From Bradyrhizobium sp. CCBAU 53421 (GTDB taxonomy: Bacteria; Pseudomonadota; Alphaproteobacteria; Rhizobiales; Xanthobacteraceae), in contig NZ_CP030047.1 of NCBI RefSeq assembly GCF_015291625.1, forward strand, positions 124,001 through 188,000: a stretch of 64,000 nt of DNA, read 5' to 3'. The notes under the pieces were generated by a model, which was not told where the DNA came from, searched no databases, and was given only the letters and a program-made list of their open reading frames with translations. How positions within the stretch are numbered: position 1 is the stretch's first letter; each line of letters starts with the position of its first letter. The translations under genes were made by a program, and so were the position numbers. Shown one piece after another: positions 54,338-64,000 of this stretch.

Positions 54338-54386
54338 GAGCATGATCGTTTCGGAAAACCGCTTCACACTTTTCCGGATCATGCTC
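54338..54386. repeat. Palindromic element overlapping the dapB stop codon
   Basis: GAGCATGATC (54338-54347) pairs with GATCATGCTC (54377-54386), with an inner CGGAAAA/TTTTCCG stem. Its last base is the first base of the complementary dapB stop codon, so it may shape the dapB 3' end. It is a shortened relative of the 27982 element. Confidence 0.75.
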
Positions 54387-55198
54387 TAGTCACTCAACCC
54401 GAGAACGTCGGTCATCGAATACATGCCGGGCTTCTTGCCGTGCGCCCACAGCGCCGCCTTCAGCGCGCCCTGCGCGAACAGCGCGCGGTCCTCGGCATGA
54501 TGCGACAGCGTGATGCGCTCGGAGGGGCCGGCAAAGATCACGCTGTGATCGCCGGCCGCGGTGCCGCCGCGCAGCGAGGCAAAGCCGATGTCGCCGGCGC
54601 GACGCGCGCCGGTCAGGCCGTCGCGGCCGCGCGCCGAATGCTGATCGAGCGCGATCTTGCGTCCCGCGGCGGCGGCTTCGCCGAGCATCAAGGCGGTGCC
54701 CGACGGCGCATCGATCTTGGACTTGTGATGCATCTCGAGGATTTCGATGTCGAAGCTCTGGTCGAGCGACTGCGCGACGCGCTTGACCAGCGCCGCGAGC
54801 AGATTGACGCCGAGGCTCATATTGCCCGACTTCACCACTATGGCACGGTCGGTGACGCTGCGGATCACCGCATCGTCGGACTGCGACAGGCCGGTGGTAC
54901 CGATGACGTGAACCAGGCCGCGCTCGGCCGCGATCGCGACATTGGCGATGGTCGCGGCCGGCACGGTGAAATCCAGGATGCCGTCGGCGTTCGCCGACAT
55001 CGACCACAGATCGGCCGACAGCTTGACGTCGTTGGCAGGAAGGCCGGCGAGCACGCCGGCGTCCTTGCCGAGCAGCTCCGAGCCCGGCGCTTCCAGCGCG
55101 CCGACCAGCACCGCCCCCGGGGTTTCGGAAATCACCCGCGTCAGCGTGCGGCCCATTCGGCCGCCGGCTCCCGCAACGATCAAACGCATGTCAGCCAT
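54386..55198 (-). CDS. dapB: 4-hydroxy-tetrahydrodipicolinate reductase
   Basis: A 270-residue enzyme of lysine and diaminopimelate synthesis. It has the NAD(P)H-binding [10 protein letters not shown] (residues 10-19), the substrate-binding block [15 protein letters not shown] and [14 protein letters not shown] end. The start at 55198 has a purine-rich site upstream. It lies between gpmA and DUF1330 on the same strand. Confidence 0.96.
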   Translation of the reverse strand: MADMRLIVAGAGGRMGRTLTRVISETPGAVLVGALEAPGSELLGKDAGVLAGLPANDVKLSADLWSMSANADGILDFTVPAATIANVAIAAERGLVHVIGTTGLSQSDDAVIRSVTDRAIVVKSGNMSLGVNLLAALVKRVAQSLDQSFDIEILEMHHKSKIDAPSGTALMLGEAAAAGRKIALDQHSARGRDGLTGARRAGDIGFASLRGGTAAGDHSVIFAGPSERITLSHHAEDRALFAQGALKAALWAHGKKPGMYSMTDVLGLSD

Positions 55199-55222
55199 GG
55201 CTCACCTCTCACCGCCGTATAA

Positions 55223-55297
55223 AGCATGATCCGGCAAAGGGGAAACCGGTTTTCCCTCGCGACAAACGCGGAACGCGCTTGCGCGGGGATCATGCTT
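55223..55297. repeat. Dispersed repeat, ATCATGCTCAAA family (copy 3)
   Basis: AGCATGATCCGGCAAAGGGG at one end and GGGGATCATGCTT at the other, with GACAAACGCGG/AACGCG inside. It is the sister of 27982-28057 and lies between dapB and the DUF1330 gene. Confidence 0.85.
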
Positions 55298-55355
55298 AAA
55301 CGGCGATCATCGGCGGCTGTTCCGGCCGGCCGAACCGACGGCCCGGTGTCCGGAC

Positions 55356-55652
55356 CTACGGGCTGTCGTGCCCCTCGATGATGATGAGATCGGCGATCGA
55401 GTGCGGCTGCCGCACCTTGATGTTGGCCTGGTATTCCGGCGAATTGTAGCAGGCGAGCGCGGTGGCGTAGTCCGGGAATTCGATCACGACGTTGCGCGAG
55501 CGGCTCTGACCCTCCACGCCGGTGAACTTGCCGCCGCGCACGATGAACTTGCCGCCGAACTTCTGGAAGATCGCCGGGTTGGCCGCCATGTAGGGCTTGT
55601 AGCCCTCCTCATTGTGAACGTCGACGCGTCCGATCCAGTATCCCTTCGCCAT
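55356..55652 (-). CDS. DUF1330 domain protein
   Basis: A 98-residue stand-alone dimeric alpha/beta barrel-like protein. It has the typical KGYWIGRVDVHNEEGYKPY start, GGKFIVRGGKFTGVEG and the VVIEFPDYATALACYNSPEY block. The fold resembles small monooxygenase-like domains, but function is unknown. It precedes pyrF on the same transcript direction. Confidence 0.88.
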   Translation of the reverse strand: MAKGYWIGRVDVHNEEGYKPYMAANPAIFQKFGGKFIVRGGKFTGVEGQSRSRNVVIEFPDYATALACYNSPEYQANIKVRQPHSIADLIIIEGHDSP

Positions 55653-55675
55653 CTCTGTTCTCCCTTGTTGTTAGT

Positions 55676-56398
55676 TCAGGCGAGTGCCTGGGCGATCTCG
55701 GTGTGAATGGCTTCGGCGGCGGCCTTCGGATCGGCGGCTTCCATCACCGGACGGCCGACCACCAGATAGTCGGCGCCGGCGGCAATGGCGCGGGCCGGCG
55801 TCATGATGCGTTTCTGGTCGCCGGTCGCCGAGCCCGCGGGACGGATGCCCGGTGTCACGAGGTTCATCCGATCGCCGACGATCTTGCGCAGGGCGGCAGC
55901 TTCCTCGGGCGAGCTGACGAGGCCGTCGACACCGAGCGCCTGCGCCTGCCTGGCCCGTGCTTCGACGAGATCGGAGACGTTGAGGCGATAGCCCGCCGCG
56001 TGCAGGTCGCTGTCGTCGTAGGAGGTCAGCACCGTCACCGCGAGGATCTTCAGGGCCGAACCCGCGCGCGCCTCGGCCGCTGCCTTCATGGTCTGCGGAT
56101 AGGCGTGCACGGTGAGAAAGGTCGCGCCGAGAGCGGCGACGCTTTCGACGCCGCGCGCGACGGTGTTGCCGATGTCGTGCAGCTTGAGATCGAGAAAGAC
56201 CTTCTTGCCGCTGCCTGCGAGCTGCTTCGCCAGGACAAGGCCGCCGGCATAACCGAGCTGATAGCCGATCTTGTAGAAGGTGACGGCGTCGCCAAGCCTG
56301 TCGATCATCGCCTCGGCGCTTGCGACCGACGGCAAATCGAGCGCCACAATCAACCGGTCTCTTGGAGCGATCCCTGGAGCGGTCTTGGCTGGCTGCAT
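55676..56398 (-). CDS. pyrF: Orotidine 5'-phosphate decarboxylase
   Basis: A 240-residue TIM-barrel enzyme that makes UMP. The catalytic block is [16 protein letters not shown], and the phosphate-binding region is VTPGIRPAG followed by VVGRPVM. It starts at 56398 and stops 24 bases before the DUF1330 start. The FMN reductase gene ends six bases upstream, so they probably share a transcript. Confidence 0.96.
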   Translation of the reverse strand: MQPAKTAPGIAPRDRLIVALDLPSVASAEAMIDRLGDAVTFYKIGYQLGYAGGLVLAKQLAGSGKKVFLDLKLHDIGNTVARGVESVAALGATFLTVHAYPQTMKAAAEARAGSALKILAVTVLTSYDDSDLHAAGYRLNVSDLVEARARQAQALGVDGLVSSPEEAAALRKIVGDRMNLVTPGIRPAGSATGDQKRIMTPARAIAAGADYLVVGRPVMEAADPKAAAEAIHTEIAQALA

Positions 56399-56404
56399 GT
56401 CACC

Positions 56405-56983
56405 TCACATCATGCGTTGGGAATGGTCGATCAGCTGGCGCACCAGCGCCCGCATCGTGTCGATGTCGGCCTGGTGCTTCAGACGATCCATATCGTCATA
56501 GGCCTGCTCGGCGAATGACAGCGCGAGCTGGTTCGGGATCACGGCGGCATGGCACGCGGTCAGGATCAGGCGCAGCGCCGCCAGCGCGCGGGTACCGCCG
56601 AGCCGGTTGCCGGACGCCGCTGCGATCGCAAAGGCGCGGCCGTGGAACACCTGGCCGCGGGCCTCGTGCTGATCCTGCACGCGGCTGACCCAGTCGATCG
56701 TGTTCTTCACCAGCGCCGGCACCGAGGAGTTGTATTCCGGCGTCACGAACAGCACGCCATGATGGGCGCCGATCATCCGCTTCAGATTGACGGCGTGCTG
56801 CGGCACGCCTGATTTGGCCTGCAGGTCGCCGTCATAGATCGGCAGCGGGAAATCGCCGAGCGAGATCCGGGTGACGTCGGCCCCGAGCTGCGCGAGCTCA
56901 TGCGCCAGCACGGCGGCGAGCTTCGCATTGAGCGAGCCCGATCGAAGCGATCCCGGGATCACGAGGATTTTCAGCGCGGACAT
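56405..56983 (-). CDS. NAD(P)H-dependent FMN reductase-like protein
   Basis: A 192-residue flavodoxin-fold oxidoreductase. The FMN phosphate loop is GSLRSGSLNAKL (about residues 11-22), and FVTPEYNSSVPALVKNTIDW is the second flavin-binding block. It may reduce quinones, azo dyes or chromate, or supply reduced flavin. It lies between pyrF and the PmtA-like gene on the same strand. Confidence 0.9.
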   Translation of the reverse strand: MSALKILVIPGSLRSGSLNAKLAAVLAHELAQLGADVTRISLGDFPLPIYDGDLQAKSGVPQHAVNLKRMIGAHHGVLFVTPEYNSSVPALVKNTIDWVSRVQDQHEARGQVFHGRAFAIAAASGNRLGGTRALAALRLILTACHAAVIPNQLALSFAEQAYDDMDRLKHQADIDTMRALVRQLIDHSQRMM

Positions 56984-57031
56984 TTTGAAATCGCAGGTAC
57001 AGGTCGCACCCAGCGCGACGGCGCTGGAAGC

Positions 57032-57634
57032 TCAGCCCTTGCGATACACCCAGACCCGCGCGGGCGGAAGGTTCATCCAGATCCGCTCGGAGGCCTCTGT
57101 GGACACGCCGGGCAGCGACTTTGGAATCGGAGGCGCCACCGAATAGGTGAACTGGACGAACGGCGCACCGGGCGCGAGTGCCAGGAAGGCGTCGCGGACC
57201 AGCTTCAGGCGGGTCAGCATCGGCTTGGTGACCAGCGGCAGGCCGGAGACCACGGCGGAGGCCGGCGTCTTCAGGACGTCCCACAGCGTATCGCGAAGCC
57301 GGTAGGCGTCGCCCTGGACCACCTTGGCTTGCGGATAGCGTTCGCGCAGCAAGGCACAGAAGCCGGGATTGTATTCGACCAGGACGAGACGCTTTTGATC
57401 GACACCGTGCTCGATCAGCGCATTGGTGATCGGCCCGGTGCCGGGTCCAAGTTCGACAACCGGCCCGTCGGCTTCAGGATCGACATATTGCGCCATGGTG
57501 CGCGCAAGCAGCCGTCCGGACGGCATCACCGCGCCCATATGCAGCGGCTTCTCGATCCATGAACGGAGGAAACGAACCTCGTCGTCGAGACGGAGGGGCT
57601 TCTTCGACGCACGCACGGACGATTGCAGAGGCAT
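57032..57634 (-). CDS. Phospholipid N-methyltransferase-like (PmtA family) protein
   Basis: A 200-residue SAM-dependent methyltransferase. Motif I is VVELGPGTGPITNALIEHG, and the N-terminal WIEKPLHMGAVMPSGRLLAR block is typical of rhizobial PmtA, which methylates phosphatidylethanolamine toward phosphatidylcholine. A related rRNA adenine methyltransferase-like enzyme cannot be excluded from sequence alone. The start at 57634 (MPLQSSVRAS) is chosen over the TGC-rich extension upstream. Confidence 0.75.
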   Translation of the reverse strand: MPLQSSVRASKKPLRLDDEVRFLRSWIEKPLHMGAVMPSGRLLARTMAQYVDPEADGPVVELGPGTGPITNALIEHGVDQKRLVLVEYNPGFCALLRERYPQAKVVQGDAYRLRDTLWDVLKTPASAVVSGLPLVTKPMLTRLKLVRDAFLALAPGAPFVQFTYSVAPPIPKSLPGVSTEASERIWMNLPPARVWVYRKG

Positions 57635-57734
57635 GTCGCTACCAGGCGGGACCGCGCACAATCGAGCGGTTGTCAGAAAACGGTCATAAACACGTATAGA
57701 TCGAAGTCGTTACGGTCAAGCATAACGACTGCGG

Positions 57735-58862
57735 CTAGACGGAGCGGCTTCCGAAGAAGTCCTTGACCTTAGAGAAGAAACCCGCTGCCTCCGGTTGTGT
57801 TGCGCCGGACGAGAGTTTTTCGAACTCCATCAGCAATTCTTGCTGCTTCTTGGTCAGATTCTGCGGCGTTTCGACCACGACCTGGACATACATGTCGCCG
57901 GTCTGGCGCGAGCGGAGCACCGGCATACCCTTTGATGCGATGCGGAATCGGCGGCTGGACTGGGTCCCGGCCGGCACCTTCACCTTGGTCTTGCCCTTGT
58001 CGATGGTCGGCACCTCGAACTCGCCGCCGAGGGCTGCGGTCACCATCGAGATCGGCACGCGGCAGTGCAGGTCGGCGCCGTCGCGCTGGAAGAACTGGTG
58101 GGTGGTCAGCGACAGGAAGATGTAGAGGTCGCCGGGCGGGCCACCGCGAACACCGGCCTCGCCTTCGCCGGCGAGACGAATACGGGTGCCGTCCTCGACT
58201 CCCGGAGGAATGTTGACCGATAGCGTGCGCTCGCGCGTCACCCGGCCGGAACCGGCGCAGGAGGTGCAGGCGTCCTCGATCATCTGGCCGCGGCCCTGAC
58301 AGCCGGGGCAGGTCCGCTCCAGCGTGAAGAAGCCCTGGGCCTGCCGGATACGGCCGGCGCCGCCGCAATGCGAGCAGGTCTTCGGCTTGGTGCCGGCCTT
58401 GGCGCCGGTGCCGGAGCAGGATTCGCAGGTCACCGAGACCGGAATCTCGATCTGCGCGGTCTTGCCCTGGAAGGCCTCCTCGAGCGTGATCTCCATGTTG
58501 TAGCGCAGGTCGGCACCGCGTTCGCGGCCACCGCCGCGGCGCTGCCCGGCCATGCCGAACAGATCCTCGAAGATGTCGGAGAAGGACGAGGCGAAGCCGG
58601 CGCCGAAGCCGGGACCGCCGCCGCCCATGCCCTGCTCGAAAGCGGCATGGCCGAAGCGGTCGTAGGCGGCGCGCTTGTCGCCGTCCTTCAATACCTCATA
58701 GGCTTCGTTGATTTCCTTGAACCGGACCTCGCTGCTGGCGTCGCCCGGATTCTTGTCCGGATGCCATTTCATTGCGAGCTTGCGGAAAGCCGATTTCAGC
58801 TTGGTCTCGTCCGCGTTCCGCTCGACCTCGAGGGTCTCGTAATAGCAGCGCTTGGTGGACAT
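57735..58862 (-). CDS. dnaJ: Molecular chaperone DnaJ
   Basis: A 375-residue co-chaperone. The J-domain has HPD at residues 34-36, followed by a Gly/Phe-rich stretch and four zinc-binding repeats [24 protein letters not shown] and CTSCAGSG. It stimulates DnaK ATPase and delivers substrates. dnaK lies upstream on the same strand, separated by 182 bases holding a terminator and a four-unit 12-bp repeat. Confidence 0.97.
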   Translation of the reverse strand: MSTKRCYYETLEVERNADETKLKSAFRKLAMKWHPDKNPGDASSEVRFKEINEAYEVLKDGDKRAAYDRFGHAAFEQGMGGGGPGFGAGFASSFSDIFEDLFGMAGQRRGGGRERGADLRYNMEITLEEAFQGKTAQIEIPVSVTCESCSGTGAKAGTKPKTCSHCGGAGRIRQAQGFFTLERTCPGCQGRGQMIEDACTSCAGSGRVTRERTLSVNIPPGVEDGTRIRLAGEGEAGVRGGPPGDLYIFLSLTTHQFFQRDGADLHCRVPISMVTAALGGEFEVPTIDKGKTKVKVPAGTQSSRRFRIASKGMPVLRSRQTGDMYVQVVVETPQNLTKKQQELLMEFEKLSSGATQPEAAGFFSKVKDFFGSRSV

Positions 58863-58896
58863 CCTTCAATTCCGTCCGAAGTTCATCGCGATCGCC

Positions 58897-58944
58897 AAAG
58901 ATTGCGCCAGAGACTGCGCTGAGGATTGCGTCAAGGATTGCGCC
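58897..58944. repeat. Four tandem 12-bp repeats in the dnaJ leader
   Basis: Units are AAAGATTGCGCC, AGAGACTGCGCT, GAGGATTGCGTC and AAGGATTGCGCC on the plus strand. They start about 35 bases upstream of the dnaJ ATG (read on the minus strand), in the transcribed leader. Confidence 0.85.
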
Positions 58945-58970
58945 TGTCTGGAAGATGCAGCGATCGCCTT

Positions 58971-59028
58971 AAAGAAAAATGACCCCCACTCCTCCGAGAC
59001 GCGTCGCGTGCTCTTTGGTGTGAGGGTC
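58971..59028 (-). terminator. Rho-independent terminator between dnaK and dnaJ
   Basis: On the minus strand GACCCTCAC pairs with GTGGGGGTC (one G-T pair) and is followed by ATTTTTCTTT. It follows the dnaK stop by about 15 bases and should reduce dnaJ expression relative to dnaK. Confidence 0.75.
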
Positions 59029-59044
59029 ATGATCGCAAACCCGC

Positions 59045-60946
<1,902 letters not shown>

Positions 60947-61535
60947 GGTTTTGATATCCTCTTTGCTACGGCAGGTTGGTTGGGCCCTGACGGCGCTCCG
61001 TACCGAACCCCCAGACGTTCACATACTCGCGATATTGCGACGGTGAGCCTGATATAGGAGAGAGGGTCCTGCCCGCAAGGACTGGCCGCAACGTTGAGGC
61101 CTGAAAAGACTGACGTTTGAAAGATTGTGTCAGCCCGGCCGCGGGGCCGGTTCAAGCCCCCGGCGAGCCCGAGCCAAGTTAACAAATCGGCAATGATGCC
61201 GCCCGCGGTCGACCGCAAACCTCCGCAGCGCGACGTCAGCGCTGTTGAGTGAACGCTCACAAACGTCGTATGCGAGAGCGGCGCACGGGTCGGGGGCGCG
61301 CTGTTTGGCCGCTGGCGGCCTCAGGTGAGCGTGCTCTGGGACATGCCAGGAAACTGGAAAGTACCTGCCAATCAAGGCGAAAAGCCCATGGAATCGAGCC
61401 TGCGGGCCGGAAGCGGAGATTTGGCGGCCTGTTGCAGGGCCATCAAAACCGCTAAAAGCGGTCCGACTGAAAGAGGCCATCCAGCCCTGCACCGGCCCCG
61501 TTGCGCGGCCACCAAGCAAAACCGGTAGATCCCCC
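60947..61535. other. Intergenic region between dnaK and the divergent secreted-protein gene
   Basis: It holds the dnaK promoter and leader at 60947-61079 and the upstream region of the divergent gene. The middle part (61080-61535) encodes no family-like product; a 182-codon minus-strand frame there looks spurious. No RNA gene was recognised. Confidence 0.55.
61052..61079 (-). promoter_or_regulatory. Sigma-32 promoter of dnaK
   Basis: On the minus strand CTTG (complement of 61076-61079) is followed after 18 bases by CTATAT (complement of 61052-61057). This fits the alphaproteobacterial RpoH consensus CTTG-N(17-18)-CYTATNT. The dnaK start lies about 105 bases downstream. Confidence 0.65.
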
Positions 61536-62471
61536 ATGACGTCTTTTCGAGTTCTCGTTGCGGTTGCCTTGCTGATTGCCGCCACCTGTCGTGGCTTTGC
61601 CGCCGACGTGGTGTTTCCGCCGGGCGCGCATGTCGGGATGAAACCGCTGGTGGGCCTCGTCCGCGCCAAATCGTTCATCGGCTTCGAGACCGAGGATCAG
61701 GGCGTCAAGGTCCTGATCGCCGACCTGCCGGCGGACGCCTACAACGAGGTCGTGACCGCCTTCAAGACCAACCCCGCCGGCACCGGAAACATCAAGCCCG
61801 AGAGCCTCGAGACGCCGGCCGGCCTCGCCTACTACACCGTGGAGAGCGCCCGCGACGGCGCCAGCAATGTGCGGCGCTATTCCATGATCCTGCCGGGGCC
61901 GACCTTCTCCGGCTATGTCGCGGTCCAGGTGCCGGAGAACGCGAGCAAGATCTACACCGACGACGCCGTCCGGCAGATGTTCGCCTCCGCCGAAATCCGC
62001 AAGGAGGTGCCGGTCGACGAGCAGCTCGGCATGATGCCGTTCAAGGTCACCGAGATCGGCAGCTTCAAGAATATCCGCATGCTGGCGCCGGGCGCGGCGC
62101 TGCTGATGGCCGACGGCGACGAGAAGAGCCTTGAGACCAAGCCCTTCATGCTGCTCGGCGTCATCGGCTCGGCGCCGGCCACGCCCGATGATCGCGGCCG
62201 CTTTGCCCAGCAGATCGCCACCACGATCCCCGGCGTGCGCGACGGACGGATCACCATGTCCGAACCGATCCGGATCGACGGCCAGCCCGGCTTCGAGACC
62301 CGGATCGACGCCGTCAGCGGCAAGGACAACACCCCGGTGACCATCGTGCAGTGGCTGCGGTTCGGCGCGCAGACATCGGTGCGGATCATCGGCAGTTCGC
62401 CGCGCACCGATTGGGAGACCGCCTTCCCGCGCTTCCGCGCGGTCCGCGATGGCATCCAGCCGCGCGGCTGA
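61536..62471 (+). CDS. Secreted protein of unknown function
   Basis: A 311-residue protein with a signal peptide (residues 1-23, cut after GFAAD). No cysteine-rich, metal or catalytic motif was seen in the mature part, which has alternating strands and loops such as VLIADLPADAYNEVV and GFETRIDAVSGKDNTPVTI. It may be a periplasmic or surface-associated protein. It diverges from dnaK and is followed by the exported nicotinamidase gene. Confidence 0.7.
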   Translation: MTSFRVLVAVALLIAATCRGFAADVVFPPGAHVGMKPLVGLVRAKSFIGFETEDQGVKVLIADLPADAYNEVVTAFKTNPAGTGNIKPESLETPAGLAYYTVESARDGASNVRRYSMILPGPTFSGYVAVQVPENASKIYTDDAVRQMFASAEIRKEVPVDEQLGMMPFKVTEIGSFKNIRMLAPGAALLMADGDEKSLETKPFMLLGVIGSAPATPDDRGRFAQQIATTIPGVRDGRITMSEPIRIDGQPGFETRIDAVSGKDNTPVTIVQWLRFGAQTSVRIIGSSPRTDWETAFPRFRAVRDGIQPRG

Positions 62472-62566
62472 TCGGCCGCCCGCAGCCCGATAGGAAAAAT
62501 CCCGCTTTCGTCGTTCGCCGAACGGAACTAGCCTCCTCGCGCGGTATCAAAGCGAGGAGGGGCGCG

Positions 62567-63277
62567 ATGTTGGATCGACGACAGATAGTTGCAGGCCTCG
62601 GCACGTTGGCGCTTGCGACCCTGATTCCCAAGAGTCTCTGGGCGGCTGCGATCAAGCCCGACGACGGCTCCGCGCTGCTCGTGATCGACGTGCAGAACTG
62701 CTTCCTGCCCGGCGGCAGCCTCGCGGTGAAGGACGGCGAGCAGGTGGTGCCTGTCATCAACAAGATCGCCAAGAGCTTTGCCAATGTGGTGATGACCCAG
62801 GACTGGCACACGCCCGGGCACGTTTCGTTTGCCTCGGTCCATGAAGGCAAGAAGCCGTTCGAGACCATCGACCTTGCCTACGGCAAGCAGGTGCTGTGGC
62901 CGGACCACTGCGTGCAGGGCACCGACGGCGCCGCGCTGTCGAAGGAACTCGCGATCCCGCAGGCCGAGCTGATCATCCGCAAGGGTTTTCACAAGGACGT
63001 CGACAGCTACTCCGCCTTCACCGAAGCCGACGGCAAGACCACCACGGGGCTTGCCGCCTATCTGAAGGCGCGCAACGTCGAGCGGGTTTTCGTCGCCGGG
63101 CTCGCCACCGATTTCTGCGTGGCATGGACCGCGCTCGATGCGCGCAAGGCCGGCTTCGAAACCTATGTCGTGGAAGACGCCTGCCGCGGCATCGACACGC
63201 AGGGATCGCTGGCCAAGGCCTGGGCCGACATGGACAAGGCCGGCGTCAAGCGCATCCAGTCGTCGGATATCGGGTAA
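62567..63277 (+). CDS. pncA: Nicotinamidase with a Tat-like export signal
   Basis: A 236-residue isochorismatase-fold enzyme that deaminates nicotinamide to nicotinate. The catalytic triad is Asp41, Lys139 and Cys184 (LATDFCVAW), and the metal ligands are in DWHTPGH (Asp79, His81, His85). The N-terminus MLDRRQIVAGLGTLALATL has a twin-arginine and a hydrophobic stretch, cut near residue 27, so the enzyme would act in the periplasm. GAGGAGG precedes the ATG. Common PncA enzymes are cytosolic. Confidence 0.88.
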   Translation: MLDRRQIVAGLGTLALATLIPKSLWAAAIKPDDGSALLVIDVQNCFLPGGSLAVKDGEQVVPVINKIAKSFANVVMTQDWHTPGHVSFASVHEGKKPFETIDLAYGKQVLWPDHCVQGTDGAALSKELAIPQAELIIRKGFHKDVDSYSAFTEADGKTTTGLAAYLKARNVERVFVAGLATDFCVAWTALDARKAGFETYVVEDACRGIDTQGSLAKAWADMDKAGVKRIQSSDIG

Positions 63278-63301
63278 GACGCTGCCTCGCGGGAGATCCG
63301 C

Positions 63302-64000
63302 ATGGCCGAGCCTGCGGCGCCCGCCGAATTCGACTTCGCCTGGCGTCCGCCATCGCCGCGGATGGCGGGCCTGATTGTCGGGATCACGGGCTATCGCGAG
63401 ACGGCCCCGGGCCGGTTCTTCCACCGCCAGACCGCGCCGCTCATTGTGCCCTTCATCGTCAGCTTCGGTTCGCCCTATCTGATCGCGCTGGCGCGCCAGC
63501 CCGGACCGTCCGACCTTCAGCTCAGCTTCACCGCGGGACTGCACGCCGGACCCGTCAACATCGAGTCCGACGGCCGCGCCGAGTCCGTGCAAATGGATTT
63601 CACGCCGCTCGGCGCCTATCGCTTCTTCGGAGGTGCGATCACCGAGCTCGTCGGGCGCATGGTCGATATTGGCGATGTGCTGGGCCACGACGCGCGGCGG
63701 CTCCGCGATCAGCTCGGAGCCGAGCCGTGCTGGCAGCACCGCTTCGATCTGCTCGAGGATTTCGTGTTGCGCCGCCTTGGCCGCGAACCGTCGGACGAGA
63801 TCGCATTTGCCTATCGACAATTGGCGCGGTCGGGGGGTGGCGCGCGGATTGCGGCGATCGCGTCCGAGATCGGGTGGAGCCGCAAGCACCTGGTCGACCG
63901 GTTCAGGTCCGAGCTCGGACTGGCACCCAAGCCGCTCGCACGCATGATGCGCTTTCATCAGGCCTGCCGGCTCGCGCAGTCCGGCACGGCACGCGGCTGG
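63302..64000 (+). CDS. AraC-family transcriptional regulator, cut by the window end
   Basis: 233 codons are open from the ATG at 63302 to the last base, so the C-terminus is missing. The N-terminal part is a cupin-like sensor region and the visible C-terminal part has the first HTH of the AraC domain (IAAIASEIGWSRKHLVDRFRSELG), with the start of the second (APKPLARMMRFHQAC). It lies 24 bases after pncA and may control it or a downstream gene. Confidence 0.8.
   Translation, partial: MAEPAAPAEFDFAWRPPSPRMAGLIVGITGYRETAPGRFFHRQTAPLIVPFIVSFGSPYLIALARQPGPSDLQLSFTAGLHAGPVNIESDGRAESVQMDFTPLGAYRFFGGAITELVGRMVDIGDVLGHDARRLRDQLGAEPCWQHRFDLLEDFVLRRLGREPSDEIAFAYRQLARSGGGARIAAIASEIGWSRKHLVDRFRSELGLAPKPLARMMRFHQACRLAQSGTARGW

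Noticed and set aside
58897..58944. A possible CRISPR array from the tandem 12-bp units
   Set aside because: Units are contiguous without spacers and no cas genes occur nearby.
61130..61678. A 182-codon minus-strand frame upstream of the secreted protein gene
   Set aside because: It overlaps the start of a better supported gene, is low in similarity and has no ribosome binding site.

Overview
The window is chromosomal DNA of a high-GC alphaproteobacterium, most likely Bradyrhizobium or a close relative in the Nitrobacteraceae. The evidence is the gene order lptC-lptA-lptB-rpoN-hpf-ptsN, dnaK-dnaJ with alphaproteobacterial heat-shock promoters, an hsp20-DUF1150 pair behind a ROSE-type RNA thermometer, and dispersed palindromic repeat families of the kind common in Bradyrhizobium intergenic DNA. 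I see no prophage, insertion sequence with a transposase, CRISPR array, rRNA or plasmid backbone. Codon use looks even throughout. This is ordinary core chromosome with small accessory pieces.

Layout. 1-1538: end of a ugpE-ugpC glycerol-3-phosphate ABC transporter operon. 1595-2544: sigma-32 promoter, ROSE-like thermometer, hsp20, DUF1150 gene and terminator. 2568-5498: MHS-family transporter, small orphan gene, cytochrome P460-like protein. 5567-10167: a catabolic operon (SDR, saccharopine-dehydrogenase-like protein, acyl-CoA ligase) divergent from a TetR regulator, with two palindromic operators between them. 10371-17875: ptsN, hpf, rpoN, lptB, two tandem lptA copies, lptC and an RNase D-like gene, all on the minus strand. 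18232-26187: transporter, tRNA-Leu(CAG), NDUFA9-like protein, uppP, GST, queG and small enzymes. 26416-32721: translation cluster infC (AUU start), rpmI, rplT, pheS, pheT. A DUF559 nuclease gene bounded by perfect 43-bp inverted repeats sits between pheS and pheT. 32909-39199: TSUP permease, metallo-hydrolase, FAD amine oxidase, papain-like protein, membrane glycosyltransferase. 39406-44193: HMG-CoA-lyase-like and class III CoA-transferase genes with a divergent LysR regulator, then an MFS transporter. 44288-51072: EI24 protein, a three-gene type III polyketide operon (exporter, methyltransferase, PKS) and an EmrAB efflux pair. 51139-57634: nth, DUF2244, Ogt fusion, gpmA, dapB, DUF1330, pyrF, FMN reductase, PmtA-like methyltransferase. 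57735-60946: dnaJ and dnaK. 61536-64000: secreted protein, exported nicotinamidase and the start of an AraC regulator.

How the genes work together. Envelope biogenesis is strong (lptC, two lptA, lptB, uppP, membrane glycosyltransferase, PmtA-like enzyme). The lpt genes run directly into rpoN-hpf-ptsN, the usual nitrogen and hibernation control block. The heat-shock genes carry two control layers: sigma-32 promoters at hsp20 and dnaK, and an RNA thermometer at hsp20. The type III PKS, a membrane methyltransferase and a 14-TM exporter overlap at their stop and start codons, which suggests one pathway making, methylating and exporting an alkylated aromatic or pyrone lipid.

The most unusual structure is the DUF559 cassette in pheST, whose right inverted repeat is read through as protein. 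Next come modular palindromes that keep a conserved frame but exchange the central stem, the tandem lptA pair, the type III PKS operon, and a four-unit 12-bp repeat in the dnaJ leader.
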